DNA of 43,637 nucleotides from Terriglobales bacterium. Its GTDB lineage: Bacteria; Acidobacteriota; Terriglobia; Terriglobales; Acidobacteriaceae. The position numbers and the translations under genes were made by a program. The stretch spans positions 1-43,637 of the forward strand of contig DASPRM010000126.1 in assembly GCA_035624455.1 (NCBI GenBank), in the 5' to 3' direction. Below, piece after piece: positions 31,977-40,485 of the stretch (position 1 is its first letter; the number at the start of each line of letters is the position of its first letter). The notes beneath the pieces were generated by a model. That model saw only the letters and a program-made list of their open reading frames with translations, was not told where the DNA came from and ran no database searches.

Positions 31977-32171
31977 TTAATACGGCAGCATCCGCTTGAT
32001 CTTCTTGGTGTCTGCCTTGTCCATGATGACATCTTTGTCGAGGTGGCGCTTGCGCTTAGCATCCTTGGAAGTCAGGATGTGCCGCGCGAAAGCGTGGCCA
32101 CGTTTGATCTTTCCGGTCCCCGTCTTCTTAAAACGCTTCGAGGCGCCGCTGTGAGTTTTGAGTTTCGGCAT
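31977..32171 (-). CDS. rpmI: Ribosomal protein L35
   Basis: A 64-residue, strongly basic L35. The full family pattern is present: [40 protein letters not shown], and [20 protein letters not shown] before the last residues PY. It binds the 50S subunit near the peptidyl transferase region. It lies between infC and rplT in the standard order. The 135-bp infC-rpmI spacer contains repeat B. Confidence 0.96.
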   Translation of the reverse strand: MPKLKTHSGASKRFKKTGTGKIKRGHAFARHILTSKDAKRKRHLDKDVIMDKADTKKIKRMLPY

Positions 32172-32202
32172 CGTATTCCTTCTGTTTCAGCAAAAATAAC
32201 TC

Positions 32203-32223
32203 TGTGGCGCGGACACTCCTGTC
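32203..32223 (+). repeat. Dispersed repeat B, copy 2
   Basis: 21 bp identical to 16985-17005, in the infC-rpmI spacer. A second inverted GTCCGC element lies near 32220-32260. Confidence 0.75.
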
Positions 32224-32306
32224 CGCGGATCCTGCATGCTTCCGCAGACACTGTTGTCCGCGTTTGACTGTGAACCTGTATTGCCTGTCCGGGACGTCCG
32301 TGGCTT

Positions 32307-32828
32307 TCAGGCTGTCTTTTTGGGAGGAGCCAAAATCAGGTGCAGGGTATTGCCTTCCTGACGCGGCATGTTCTCCACGATGGCCCTGGGGCCCACATCC
32401 GCGATCAGGCGCTGCAGAATCTCGCGTCCCAGGCCCTGGCGCGTCATTTCGCGCCCGCGGAAGAAAATGGTTGCCTTGACCTTATCGCCCTCTTCCAGAA
32501 AACGCAGCACGTGATTCTTCTTCGTCTGGTAGTCGTGATCGTCTACATTAATGCGAAACTTGACTTCCTTGACGGTGATGATCTTCTGGTGTTTCTTGGC
32601 TTCGCGTTCCCTCTTTTCCTGCTGGTAGAGGTACTTACCGAAATCCATGATGCGGCAGACAGGCGGTTGAGCCGTAGGTGAAACTTCTACCAGATCCATG
32701 TTCTTTTCGCGCGCGATCCGCAGCGCTTCGAATGGCGCCATGATCCCTAGCTGATTGCCCTCATCATCGATCACCCGAATTTCGCGGGCACGGACGCGCT
32801 CGTTGGTGCGAATAAACCTCTTGTCGAT
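32307..32828 (-). CDS. infC: Translation initiation factor IF-3, likely ATC start
   Basis: A 173-residue IF-3, which keeps 30S subunits apart from 50S and proofreads start codons. The first usual start (GTG 32774) would cut off conserved N-terminal residues: the frame continues upstream as DKRFIRTNERVRAREIR, the canonical IF-3 N-terminus. No ATG, GTG or TTG begins it, but an ATC at 32828 follows GGAGG by 4 bp. infC in many bacteria uses ATT/ATA/ATC, allowing IF-3 to repress its own synthesis. The N domain (GNQLGIMAPFEALRIAREKN) and C domain (VKEVKFRINVDDHDYQTKKN to MPRQEGNTLHLILAPP) are complete. First gene of the infC-rpmI-rplT-pheST operon. Confidence 0.95.
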   Translation of the reverse strand: MDKRFIRTNERVRAREIRVIDDEGNQLGIMAPFEALRIAREKNMDLVEVSPTAQPPVCRIMDFGKYLYQQEKREREAKKHQKIITVKEVKFRINVDDHDYQTKKNHVLRFLEEGDKVKATIFFRGREMTRQGLGREILQRLIADVGPRAIVENMPRQEGNTLHLILAPPKKTA

Positions 32829-32860
32829 ATAGCCTCCGACGGAAACAGTAAAGTGTTGAA

Positions 32861-32869
32861 ATTATAGCA
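32861..32869 (-). promoter_or_regulatory. Extended -10 promoter for the infC operon
   Basis: On the - strand, a perfect TATAAT (32866 down to 32861) preceded by TGC gives an extended -10. The -35 region is weak (about TCAATC). It lies about 33 bp upstream of the infC ATC start. Confidence 0.65.
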
Positions 32870-32932
32870 TGATGCAGGCACCAGATTGACGGTTTGGAAA
32901 CGGCGAACTGAGGCGGAATCAGGCCAGTGTAA

Positions 32933-33427
32933 TCAGTTCAGAGCACGAAACGCAGCGGCAAGATCGTCGATCGCCGGACCGGGAGAGGCGGCTTTCGGCA
33001 ACATCGGGCGCGATATGGGAATCGTCCCCAGCGGTTTCTCGAGAAGTTTGAGAGCCTCGGTGGAACTGATTTCCTGATATCGATACCTCCGTCCTCGCAT
33101 GTGGATAATTCGCGGTGAAGCTTCGACCTCGCCAGGCGCTACCGCGATCATGCCTTCGTTGTGCCAGATCGAGTCCCGTTCGTAAGTGATGATGAGGACA
33201 CAATCTGCCTTGCCTGAAGCCTGTGCGATCTCATCGAGAGGGTCCTTGGTGATCAGCAGAGGCACGTAGCAGTCCTCGCAGCCATTGGGTGTTCCTGCGA
33301 GGAAGAGATAGTAAGCATGTCGATAGGGCAGACGCGGCCCAGCCTCAAAATGAGAGAACAACTCCGTTGCTCCCGGCAGCGATGAGGCTAGCAAGCAGAC
33401 GCATAACAACTGGATAATTCGTTGCAC
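32933..33427 (-). CDS. Small exported protein of unknown function with CxxC
   Basis: A 164-residue protein I do not recognise. GTG 33427 has AAGGAAG 9 bp upstream and starts a signal peptide (MQRIIQLLCVCLLASSLPGA). The mature protein has FSHFEAGPRLPYRHAYYLFL, a possible redox or metal-binding pair in NGCEDCYVPLLIT, then VLIITYERDSIWHNEGMIAV and a basic RGRRYRYQEI segment. It is mixed alpha/beta, single domain. It ends 64 bp upstream of the infC promoter and points the same way, so it is separately transcribed or read through into the operon. Confidence 0.65.
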   Translation of the reverse strand: MQRIIQLLCVCLLASSLPGATELFSHFEAGPRLPYRHAYYLFLAGTPNGCEDCYVPLLITKDPLDEIAQASGKADCVLIITYERDSIWHNEGMIAVAPGEVEASPRIIHMRGRRYRYQEISSTEALKLLEKPLGTIPISRPMLPKAASPGPAIDDLAAAFRALN

Positions 33428-33549
33428 GCGGATCTTCCTTTTTCAGATATCCGATGAAATCTCTTGGGGCAGCCACAGTAATGGAAGCGCGAAAGTGTGG
33501 GCGCCCATCAGCGATTCACCCTCTGAGATTGCGTTGCCTCGCACCTTGC

Positions 33550-34506
33550 TCACGAACTTCCGATCAGCACGCCGGTCAGAAACACCAGAATTCCTCCCAC
33601 CATTACCTGCACCGCGGCTGACAGCGCGGGCGTTTCCATGTAGCGATGGCGAATCCAGGAAATCACGCCCAATTCTGCGGCCACGACGAGCACAGCAATT
33701 CCCATGGCAATACGAAAGTCTTTGATCAGGAACGGCAGGGTGTGACCCACGCCGCCAATCGCTGTCATCATTCCGGTAATGAATCCGCGCAGCAACGGCT
33801 GGCCGCGACCGGTGAGGCTGCCGTCATCGGAGAGCGCTTCGGCGAATCCCATGCTGATGCCGGCACCCAGCGAGGCTGCCAGTCCCACAACGAAAGCATC
33901 CCAGCTATTGCGAGTGGCGAACGCGGCAGCAAAAACCGGAGCCAGGGTTGAGACCGAGCCATCCATCAACCCCGCCAGCCCCGGCTGCACCACCTGCAAC
34001 ACGAAGAGTCTGCGCCGCGCCTGCTCTTCGTCGCGCTTGGTTTCCTCCGGAAGCTTTTCCTTGTTCAGTTCTTCCGCACGATACTCGTGGGAACGCTCTT
34101 CCTGGGCCAGATCATCGAGGAGTTGGCGAATTTTGGGATCCTGGGTTCGCGCAGCCGCTTTCTCGTAAAAGCGCCTGGTTTCGACTTCCATCGAACTGGC
34201 CTGCTTGCGGACTACGTCGAGGCCCAGCGGGCGCACCAGCCACACCGGCCTGCGGCTGACGAAGCCTTTCACGTCGTGGCGGCGAATCAGCGGAATGTGA
34301 TCGCCAAACTTCTGCTGATAACTTTCGATCAAACGCCGGCGGTGACCGGCCTCTTCCTCCCGCATGCCCTCGAAGACCGCCGCCGAGCCGGGAAAATTCT
34401 CCCGCAAACCTTCGGCGAAGTCCGAATACACGCGCTCGTCTTCCTCTTCCAGAGAGATGGCCAGCGCCAGGATTTCACGTTCGGAAAGGCTGTCGAAGTT
34501 CCTCAT
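33550..34506 (-). CDS. mbfA: Ferritin-VIT1 fusion iron exporter, MbfA-like
   Basis: A 318-residue membrane protein of the erythrin-VIT (MbfA) family. The N-terminal rubrerythrin/ferritin-like four-helix domain, about residues 1-155, has paired Fe ligands [46 protein letters not shown] and [13 protein letters not shown]. The C-terminal VIT1/CCC1 membrane domain, about 165-318, has [20 protein letters not shown] and [20 protein letters not shown]. Known MbfA proteins export iron and protect from peroxide; the ferritin-like part senses or oxidises iron. AGG lies 6 bp before ATG 34506. Single gene; a relative of repeat G is in the spacer upstream. Confidence 0.9.
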   Translation of the reverse strand: MRNFDSLSEREILALAISLEEEDERVYSDFAEGLRENFPGSAAVFEGMREEEAGHRRRLIESYQQKFGDHIPLIRRHDVKGFVSRRPVWLVRPLGLDVVRKQASSMEVETRRFYEKAAARTQDPKIRQLLDDLAQEERSHEYRAEELNKEKLPEETKRDEEQARRRLFVLQVVQPGLAGLMDGSVSTLAPVFAAAFATRNSWDAFVVGLAASLGAGISMGFAEALSDDGSLTGRGQPLLRGFITGMMTAIGGVGHTLPFLIKDFRIAMGIAVLVVAAELGVISWIRHRYMETPALSAAVQVMVGGILVFLTGVLIGSS

Positions 34507-34547
34507 GTCTACCTGTTCATCCGCAGAATCGGTAAATCAAACTGGTA

Positions 34548-34570
34548 AATCGGGTAAATTGTAATCGGGG
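34548..34570 (+). repeat. Repeat G, copy 1
   Basis: An AATCGGGTAAATTGTAATCG element between cmk and the mbfA-like gene, shared with 38249-38283. Confidence 0.6.
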
Positions 34571-34624
34571 ATCGGGAACCAGACTCCGCACCCGCGACCT
34601 GCACAAGACGCGGGAGAACGCGGT

Positions 34625-35323
34625 TCAACGTGGAGCATTGTGCTTTAGCTGGTTCTGCACTAAGGCTTCGATCTGTTTTAGGACCTGCTCAATCGTCATG
34701 TGACTGGAGTCGATGATGACGGCATCGTCCGCTGCTACCAATGGTGAAACTGCCCTGGTGGCGTCACGCCGGTCGCGCTCGCGCAAATTGTCGGCGATAG
34801 ATCGTGCGTCGGCGACATGTGTGGCAACGGCCTCCTGCTGCAAGCGGCGCTGTGCCCGGATGTCGGAATTCGCATCCAGGAAGACTTTCACATCGGCATC
34901 GGGAAAAACTCTGGTTCCGATGTCTCGTCCCTCCATCACTACTCCGCCCCCGGAACCCATTTCGCGCTGCCGCGCCACCATCCATTCCCGCACTCCAGGA
35001 AGCACAGACACTTGCGATGCCGCGTCGGTGACGTCTTTCTCACGGATTCGCCGCGAAACATCCTTCCCATCGAGGAGCACGCGATTCCCTCCCGCAAGCG
35101 GCTGCAGCTCGATGGTGGACGCCCGCGCTAACCCCACCAGCGGCAACTCCAGGTCCAAGGGTATTCCCGTCTCGAGCGCCTTCAACGCCAAGGCGCGGTA
35201 CATGGCCCCAGTCTCCAGATTGACGTAGCCAAGCTGCTGCGCCAATCGGGAAGCGATGGTGCTCTTACCCGCGCCCGCCGGACCGTCGATGGCAATGATC
35301 AGCTTGCGGGATGGCGGAATCAT
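34625..35323 (-). CDS. cmk: Cytidylate kinase
   Basis: A 232-residue cytosolic (d)CMP kinase making (d)CDP. P-loop IAIDGPAGAGKSTIASRLAQ, LETGAMYRALALKAL, DVSRRIREKDVTDAASQVSV for the substrate, GRDIGTRVFPDADVKVFLDA, and RAQRRLQQ. Full length for the family. The ATG overlaps the TGA stop of the AlkZ-like gene (ATGA), showing translational coupling in mutL - AlkZ-like - cmk. Confidence 0.96.
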   Translation of the reverse strand: MIPPSRKLIIAIDGPAGAGKSTIASRLAQQLGYVNLETGAMYRALALKALETGIPLDLELPLVGLARASTIELQPLAGGNRVLLDGKDVSRRIREKDVTDAASQVSVLPGVREWMVARQREMGSGGGVVMEGRDIGTRVFPDADVKVFLDANSDIRAQRRLQQEAVATHVADARSIADNLRERDRRDATRAVSPLVAADDAVIIDSSHMTIEQVLKQIEALVQNQLKHNAPR

Positions 35324-36234
35324 TGTTTTGGCTGAGCTTGCAGGCGCCGCCGTTTTTCTCGTGGCACGATCGGTACGGACCTTGCCGGGGCCACTGCTTC
35401 GGCATGCTGTGTGATCTCGACCATGGCGCGATTATCCACGTGGACCAGGGTGTACTCGCGCGCCGAGAGCAAAGCATTGATGGAATCCCGCACCCGCGAG
35501 CGCGACACGAGGTGGGAGAAGAATTCCTCGATTTCGCTCATCTCTGCGGCAACCACTGCATCCAGGTATTTGGAGATTAATGCCGACAATGCTTCCGGTA
35601 CCGAGAGTTGTATCCCCTGCCGGACCGCGTCCGGTGACCAGCGAAAAAGCGCGTCCCAGTATGCTCCTTCGCCCGGGACATAATCGACGCGGGTGATTCG
35701 CAGGCGCGACCACAACTCCCCGAGCGCGCGATCCAGCGCCGCGTCGGATGGTTCTCCCCTCAGCACGGCGCGCATTCGAATTTTGGAAATCGGTCCCTTC
35801 GTACGAATGACTTCAAAGATATCGCGGGCCAGTGGCGAGTACTCCGAGCGGACGCCTGGTTTGGGAACTTGTCGCGGATTACGATCTCCCACTAGGCCAT
35901 AGAAATAAGGAAACACCGAGGAGGCGATCAGGAAATTGGTTTCTCCGAAGAGATTGGCCTCGTAGGCGGATCGCTCGCGCAACAACCGCACCATCAACTC
36001 CGTGGCATCCCCGGCGCGAGAGTCGCCAAACGCCTGTCGCCAGGTGGGCAAGCCCTCATCGCTTCCGCCAAAGGCGCCAATGAAGGTGGGTATAAGCAGA
36101 GGTGGATGCAAGGGGTAGAGCAGACAGAATCCCACCGACTCCATGAACTCGCGCGCCGAGTCCAGGGTGCGGACGGCGTTGCCATCGACATGCCACTTCC
36201 TGCGGCGCATCTCGGTGAGTTCATCGAGTGTCAT
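35320..36234 (-). CDS. AlkZ/YcaQ-like winged-helix protein
   Basis: A 304-residue soluble protein resembling the HTH_42 (AlkZ/YcaQ) DNA glycosylase superfamily, by overall layout and by motifs such as LARDIFEVIRTKGPISKIRM, LDRALGELWSRLRITRVDYV and GAYWDALFRWSPDAV. I cannot confirm the catalytic Gln/Asp pair (AlkZ QxQ), so this may be a non-glycosylase relative. It starts 5 bp after the mutL stop and overlaps cmk by 4 bp, so it is embedded in a repair/nucleotide operon, which favours a DNA-repair role. No signal peptide or membrane segment. Confidence 0.5.
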   Translation of the reverse strand: MTLDELTEMRRRKWHVDGNAVRTLDSAREFMESVGFCLLYPLHPPLLIPTFIGAFGGSDEGLPTWRQAFGDSRAGDATELMVRLLRERSAYEANLFGETNFLIASSVFPYFYGLVGDRNPRQVPKPGVRSEYSPLARDIFEVIRTKGPISKIRMRAVLRGEPSDAALDRALGELWSRLRITRVDYVPGEGAYWDALFRWSPDAVRQGIQLSVPEALSALISKYLDAVVAAEMSEIEEFFSHLVSRSRVRDSINALLSAREYTLVHVDNRAMVEITQHAEAVAPARSVPIVPREKRRRLQAQPKQ

Positions 36235-36239
36235 TGTCT

Positions 36240-38243
36240 TTAAATCCTTTTAAAAGCCCTTTGAATGTCCCTTAGAGAATACCGCAGTACTACCGGCCTG
36301 CCGTGTGGGCAACTCATAGGGCACTCGGTTTTTGCCAGCTCCTTCAGAAGCCACTCCATTTTGTTTTGCTCAAGCGGGGTGTTGATCTTGATGGCTGCAT
36401 GACAGGCGATCGATGCGGCAATGCGGCCGCGAACCTGCTCTAGGTTTACGGCCTGGTCCTCACGCTGCAACTGCTCCAGCAATTCGTGCAGCATACCTTC
36501 GATGTCGTTGGCCTCGACGCCCGCGGGCGCCGTCTTCACCGAGATGGTTCGCACTCCGAAGGGATCGACTTCAAACCCATTGCGCCGCAATTCCTCAGAA
36601 ATTTCTGTGAACACCGCCTGCTGGCTGGGAGTGAGTTCCAGAACCATCGGCATCAGCAGGCGCTGGCTTTCGACGCGCTCCGCGGCACGCTGCCGAAGAA
36701 CCTTCTCGAAGAGCACGCGCTCATGAGCGACGTGCTGATCGATGATCCACAGACCATCGTGATTCACTGCCAGGATGAAGGAATCGCGAATCTGCCCCAG
36801 CGGGCGCAGAGATGCGAGGGCCAGCAAATCCACCTGCCCGGATTCGCCCTCGTCAAGGTCAATGGAACTTGCACAATCGTCGTTGGCTCGCGAAGGAATA
36901 TGCGATCCAAACGTCTGTGCGCCGAGCCGCGCCACCGGAAGGGCGGCATTGGCGCTGAGGTCAAAGCCGTCTTCGAACCCGAGTCCCTGGCTGCGAGCAG
37001 GAGGCGACGGTGGCGCTAAGGCAAAAGCAACGTCGCGAGAGGTAATCCCGAAATCGTCGGCTTCTCCGACCGCCTGGGCAGTTTCCAAGCCGGTGCCGAG
37101 CCGGCCGGGGCTGAACGATGTCGAAGCCGATGGGTAGGCACGAATTTCCGCAGCGAACTGAGGTACAGGGCGCGCCTTCATCAGCGCCGCACGTGCCGAA
37201 TCCCGCACGAAGTCGTGCAAGATGCTCTGCTGGCGGAAGCGCACTTCGGTTTTCGAAGGATGGACATTCACATCGACCTCCGCCGTAGGCATCTCCAGGA
37301 ACAGCAGGACTACAGGAAAAACCGTCGGCGGCAGAATATTTCGGTAGGCTTCAGTGAGCGCGTGCTGCACCAGGCGGTCGCGAATCAGCCGGCCGTTCAC
37401 GAAGACAAAGATAGAATTCCGATTCAGCTTCTGGATCTCGGGCTTGGAGACGAAGCCATGCATCCGCACCTCGCCAGGCTCCGCCAGCCGTCCATCATCC
37501 TCGTCGGCATGACGCTTTGCCCAGGGTGGAGGCTGAGGCAAGCCAATCCGCTGCAGAGGCAGCACCGCCGCAACTGGGATCAGCTGATCCAGCGTGTCCT
37601 TGCCGAAGATCTGATAGATGCGTTCCGAGTGGTTTGCAACCGGCGAAGCAATCAGCAGTTCGTTGGTCGCCGTGTGCAGCTCGAAGTGCATCTCCGGATG
37701 GGCCAGAGCGTAATGTGTCACCAATGAGGCGATATGCGACAGTTCGGTGGACTCCGCCTTCAGGAATTTGCGCCGTGCCGGAGTATTGAAGAAGAGGTCG
37801 CGAACGCTGATGGAGGTTCCCAGCGGGAGCCCGGCTCCTTCTACGCGGGCAATCTTGCCGCCATTGATCTCAACAATTGTGCCTTCTGGCTCCTCCGCCG
37901 TTCTTGTTTCCAGGCGCAAGCGGGAGACGGAAGCGATGGAAGGCAGCGCTTCACCGCGAAAGCCGAGCGTGCCCACATTCAGCAGATCTTCGGCGGTGCG
38001 AATTTTTGAGGTGGCGTGGCGCTCGAAGGCCAGCAGCGCGTCATCGCGGACCATGCCGTAACCGTCGTCTACGATCTGGATCAGCTTTTTGCCACCGGCC
38101 TCGACGTGAATTCGTATGCGGCGTGCGCCCGCATCCAGGGAGTTCTCCAGCAACTCCTTGACCACCGAGGCAGGCCGCTCCACCACTTCGCCGGCAGCGA
38201 TCTTGTTGGCCACGTTTTCCGAGAGAACGTGAATGCGGCCCAT
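36240..38243 (-). CDS. mutL: DNA mismatch repair protein MutL
   Basis: A 667-residue MutL. ATG 38243 begins MGRIHVLSENVANKIAAGEV, the family start; the frame extends to 38417 through a repeat and is not used. N-terminal GHKL ATPase: VVKELLENSLDAGARRI, VDDGYGMVRDD, GTLGFRGEALPSIASVSR. C-terminal dimerisation/endonuclease domain: IDQHVAHERVLFEKVL (the DQHA-x2-E-x4-E motif with Ala to Val), ASIACHAAIK and SCPHGRPVVLRYS. These metal-site motifs mark it as an endonuclease-type MutL, as in bacteria lacking MutH. First gene before the AlkZ-like gene and cmk. No strong ribosome site; repeat G lies at -6 to -40. Confidence 0.96.
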   Translation of the reverse strand: MGRIHVLSENVANKIAAGEVVERPASVVKELLENSLDAGARRIRIHVEAGGKKLIQIVDDGYGMVRDDALLAFERHATSKIRTAEDLLNVGTLGFRGEALPSIASVSRLRLETRTAEEPEGTIVEINGGKIARVEGAGLPLGTSISVRDLFFNTPARRKFLKAESTELSHIASLVTHYALAHPEMHFELHTATNELLIASPVANHSERIYQIFGKDTLDQLIPVAAVLPLQRIGLPQPPPWAKRHADEDDGRLAEPGEVRMHGFVSKPEIQKLNRNSIFVFVNGRLIRDRLVQHALTEAYRNILPPTVFPVVLLFLEMPTAEVDVNVHPSKTEVRFRQQSILHDFVRDSARAALMKARPVPQFAAEIRAYPSASTSFSPGRLGTGLETAQAVGEADDFGITSRDVAFALAPPSPPARSQGLGFEDGFDLSANAALPVARLGAQTFGSHIPSRANDDCASSIDLDEGESGQVDLLALASLRPLGQIRDSFILAVNHDGLWIIDQHVAHERVLFEKVLRQRAAERVESQRLLMPMVLELTPSQQAVFTEISEELRRNGFEVDPFGVRTISVKTAPAGVEANDIEGMLHELLEQLQREDQAVNLEQVRGRIAASIACHAAIKINTPLEQNKMEWLLKELAKTECPMSCPHGRPVVLRYSLRDIQRAFKRI

Positions 38244-38248
38244 GGGGG

Positions 38249-38283
38249 AATTGTAATCGGGTAAGTTGGAATCGGGTAAATTG
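38249..38283 (+). repeat. Repeat G, copy 2 (mutL leader)
   Basis: AATTGTAATCGGGTAAGTTG followed by AATCGGGTAAATTG, related to 34548-34570. It occupies the mutL 5' leader where a ribosome site is expected. Confidence 0.65.
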
Positions 38284-38324
38284 AAGATGGGGTGGAGATT
38301 TGAAGGTTGAAAGCCCCCGCGACT

Positions 38325-38361
38325 AACTACCCGCCAAGCATCGCTTGAACGGGGCACCCTC
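38325..38361 (+). repeat. Dispersed repeat A, copy 3 (diverged)
   Basis: 37 bp aligning to copy 2 with two single-base deletions and one substitution (t to a). It lies in the spacer between aspS and mutL. Confidence 0.75.
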
Positions 38362-38392
38362 AGCAGCGCGAGATACCGCGCACCGAACTGCG

Positions 38393-38420
38393 ATGCAGGG
38401 CTAAAGCCCTGCTCCACCCT
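38393..38420. repeat. Repeat D, copy 1, downstream of aspS
   Basis: GCAGGGCTAAAGCCCTGC followed by TCCACCCT: a 6-bp hairpin with a 6-base loop, 28 bp beyond the aspS stop. The near-identical copy 2 abuts the hisS stop. Confidence 0.75.
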
Positions 38421-38448
38421 AAGGTAATAGCATTTTCAATAGTCCGAA

Positions 38449-40275
38449 CTAGCTTTTCCGGATCGCAATATTCAGTTCTCTCAATTGCGCTTCGCTCACC
38501 GGTGTGGGCGCATCCACCATCAGGTCCTTCGCCTGCGCCGTCTTGGGGAAAGGAATGACTTCGCGCAAGCTCTCCGCGCCTGCGAGAATCATGACGATTC
38601 GATCCAGTCCTAGTGCGATGCCTCCGTGTGGCGGAGTGCCGTACTCCAACGCCTCCAGGAAAAATCCGAAGCGCGATTTCGCCTCCTCTTCCGTCATGCC
38701 CAGAGCGCGAAAAATCCTGCGTTGAATGTCCTGACGATGGATGCGGATCGAGCCCGACCCCAGTTCGGTTCCGTTCAGCACCACGTCGTAAGCGTTGGCG
38801 CGCACGGCGCCGGGATCAGACTCCAGCTTGTCCATGTCCGCTTCATGCGGCGATGTGAACGGATGATGTGCCGCCGCCCAGCGCTTGCCCTCGTCATCCC
38901 ACTCGAACATGGGGAAGTCAGTAACCCAGAGGAATTTGTAAGAGGCAGCATCGTTGCGTGCGCCACCGAGCAAACCATGCCGGTCCGCGTATTTTTTTGC
39001 CAAATCGATGCGTAATCCGCCGGCCGCGGTGTACACGGCGACGTCGTGCTGTTTGACCTCGGGCTTGACTCCGCCTTCCGAGGGATGCGTGCTGGGGGTT
39101 GAGCCGCCGGAGACCAGCACGAGCAGGTCCCCTTCCACGGCGCCGCTTGCTTGCCCAATTCGGGACGCCGCCTCGGGAAACGATTTTTCCAGGCGCTTGA
39201 AATCCTCGAACAACTTGGCCGCATTGCGGGATGCGAAGAGCGTCTTGATGTCGTCGCGCTCCTTGCGCGAAAGCTCGCCGACTTTGGGGATGCGAATCGC
39301 CATCACCGGCAATTGCGAATCGATCTTCAACGTTTCGAGATTTTCGGGTGCGAACGCCTGGCGTACGTCTACCATCGGCGGAAATCGCAAATCCGGCTTG
39401 TCGGAGCCGTATTGCCGCATGGCCTGGTCATAAGTCATCCGCGGAAATGGCGTCTTCACCTGCACGCCTGCCACTTTGAACGCCGCCGCCAGAAATCCCT
39501 CCACGATTTCGAAAACGCGATCCTGTTGCGGGTAGCTCATCTCCAGATCGATTTGCGTGAACTCCGGCTGGCGGTCGGCGCGCAAATCCTCGTCGCGGAA
39601 GCAGCGCACGATCTGGAAATATTTGTCGAACCCCGAGATCATCAGGATCTGCTTGAACAATTGCGGGGACTGCGGCAGGGCATAGAACGCGCCCGGGTGC
39701 ACGCGGCTGGGGACCAGATAATCGCGTGCGCCCTCGGGAGTGGAGCGCGTCATGAACGGCGTTTCGATCTCGAAAAAGCCCTGGCTGGAAAGATATTGCC
39801 GAATCGCGAGCGCCACCTTGTGACGCAGCTCGATGTTGTATTGCATTTTGTCGCGACGGAGATCGATGTAGCGATAGGTGAGCCGCATCTCTTCGTTGGG
39901 GACGGTCTCGCCGGGAAGGAATGGGGGATTCTTCGATTCGTTCAGGATGAGCAGCTCTTCCGCAACGAGCTCGACCTCACCGGTGGGAATGTTCTTATTC
40001 ACGGTCTGCGGTTCGCGCTTGCGCACGGTACCAGTGACTGCAACCACGTACTCTGACCGCAAAAGCTCTGCCTTCTCGTGAAGCGCGGTGCCTGCAGAAG
40101 CGTCGAACACCACCTGCGTGACCCCGGTGCGGTCGCGGACATCAATAAAGATGATGTTGCCCAGATCGCGACGCCGGTTCACCCAGCCCATCAGCACCGC
40201 GCGGCTGCCCGCGTTACTAACCCGCAGTTCGCCGCACATGTGCGTTCGTCGAAGATCACCTAAAAAATCGAGCAA
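38449..40275 (-). CDS. aspS: Aspartyl-tRNA synthetase
   Basis: A 608-residue bacterial-type class IIb AspRS. N-terminal OB fold (MCGELRVSNAGSRAVLMGWV, FIDVRDRTGVTQVV), catalytic core with motif 2 near IVRCFRDEDLRADRQPEFTQ, a GAD insertion in the middle, and motif 3 GIALGLDRIVMILAGAESLR followed by the conserved DLMVDAPTPV. Start: TTG 40275 with AAGGA 9 bp upstream (ATG 12 codons inside is an alternative). Whether it charges only tRNA-Asp or also tRNA-Asn cannot be told from sequence by eye. It lies downstream of hisS, separated by a 239-bp spacer with repeats. Confidence 0.96.
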   Translation of the reverse strand: MLDFLGDLRRTHMCGELRVSNAGSRAVLMGWVNRRRDLGNIIFIDVRDRTGVTQVVFDASAGTALHEKAELLRSEYVVAVTGTVRKREPQTVNKNIPTGEVELVAEELLILNESKNPPFLPGETVPNEEMRLTYRYIDLRRDKMQYNIELRHKVALAIRQYLSSQGFFEIETPFMTRSTPEGARDYLVPSRVHPGAFYALPQSPQLFKQILMISGFDKYFQIVRCFRDEDLRADRQPEFTQIDLEMSYPQQDRVFEIVEGFLAAAFKVAGVQVKTPFPRMTYDQAMRQYGSDKPDLRFPPMVDVRQAFAPENLETLKIDSQLPVMAIRIPKVGELSRKERDDIKTLFASRNAAKLFEDFKRLEKSFPEAASRIGQASGAVEGDLLVLVSGGSTPSTHPSEGGVKPEVKQHDVAVYTAAGGLRIDLAKKYADRHGLLGGARNDAASYKFLWVTDFPMFEWDDEGKRWAAAHHPFTSPHEADMDKLESDPGAVRANAYDVVLNGTELGSGSIRIHRQDIQRRIFRALGMTEEEAKSRFGFFLEALEYGTPPHGGIALGLDRIVMILAGAESLREVIPFPKTAQAKDLMVDAPTPVSEAQLRELNIAIRKS

Positions 40276-40365
40276 TGTGGTTTTTCCTTACCTCGTTGAT
40301 GTCGCCGTAGTATCCTCAGTGTACGGCAGCCGACCTTGGGGCCTGCATGATTCAAGGTAGGTAGA

Positions 40366-40383
40366 GCAGGCCTTCAGGCCTGC
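40366..40383. repeat. GCAGGCC hairpin in the hisS-aspS spacer
   Basis: GCAGGCC (40366-40372) pairs perfectly with GGCCTGC (40377-40383) over TTCA. The surrounding 40300-40514 is a patchwork of short GGCTTTAGCC/GGCTAAAGCC-type elements. Confidence 0.65.
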
Positions 40384-40485
40384 AACAGAAAGCTGCGAGA
40401 ATGCGGGCTTTAGCCCCTGAGGAAAATCGTGTCATATGACCGGGGTTCCTCAGTGGCTAAAGCCGACACTTATGCTCGCTTTACA

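Noticed and set aside
39151-40056. A 301-codon + strand frame
   Set aside because: Antisense to aspS; composition shows a shadow.
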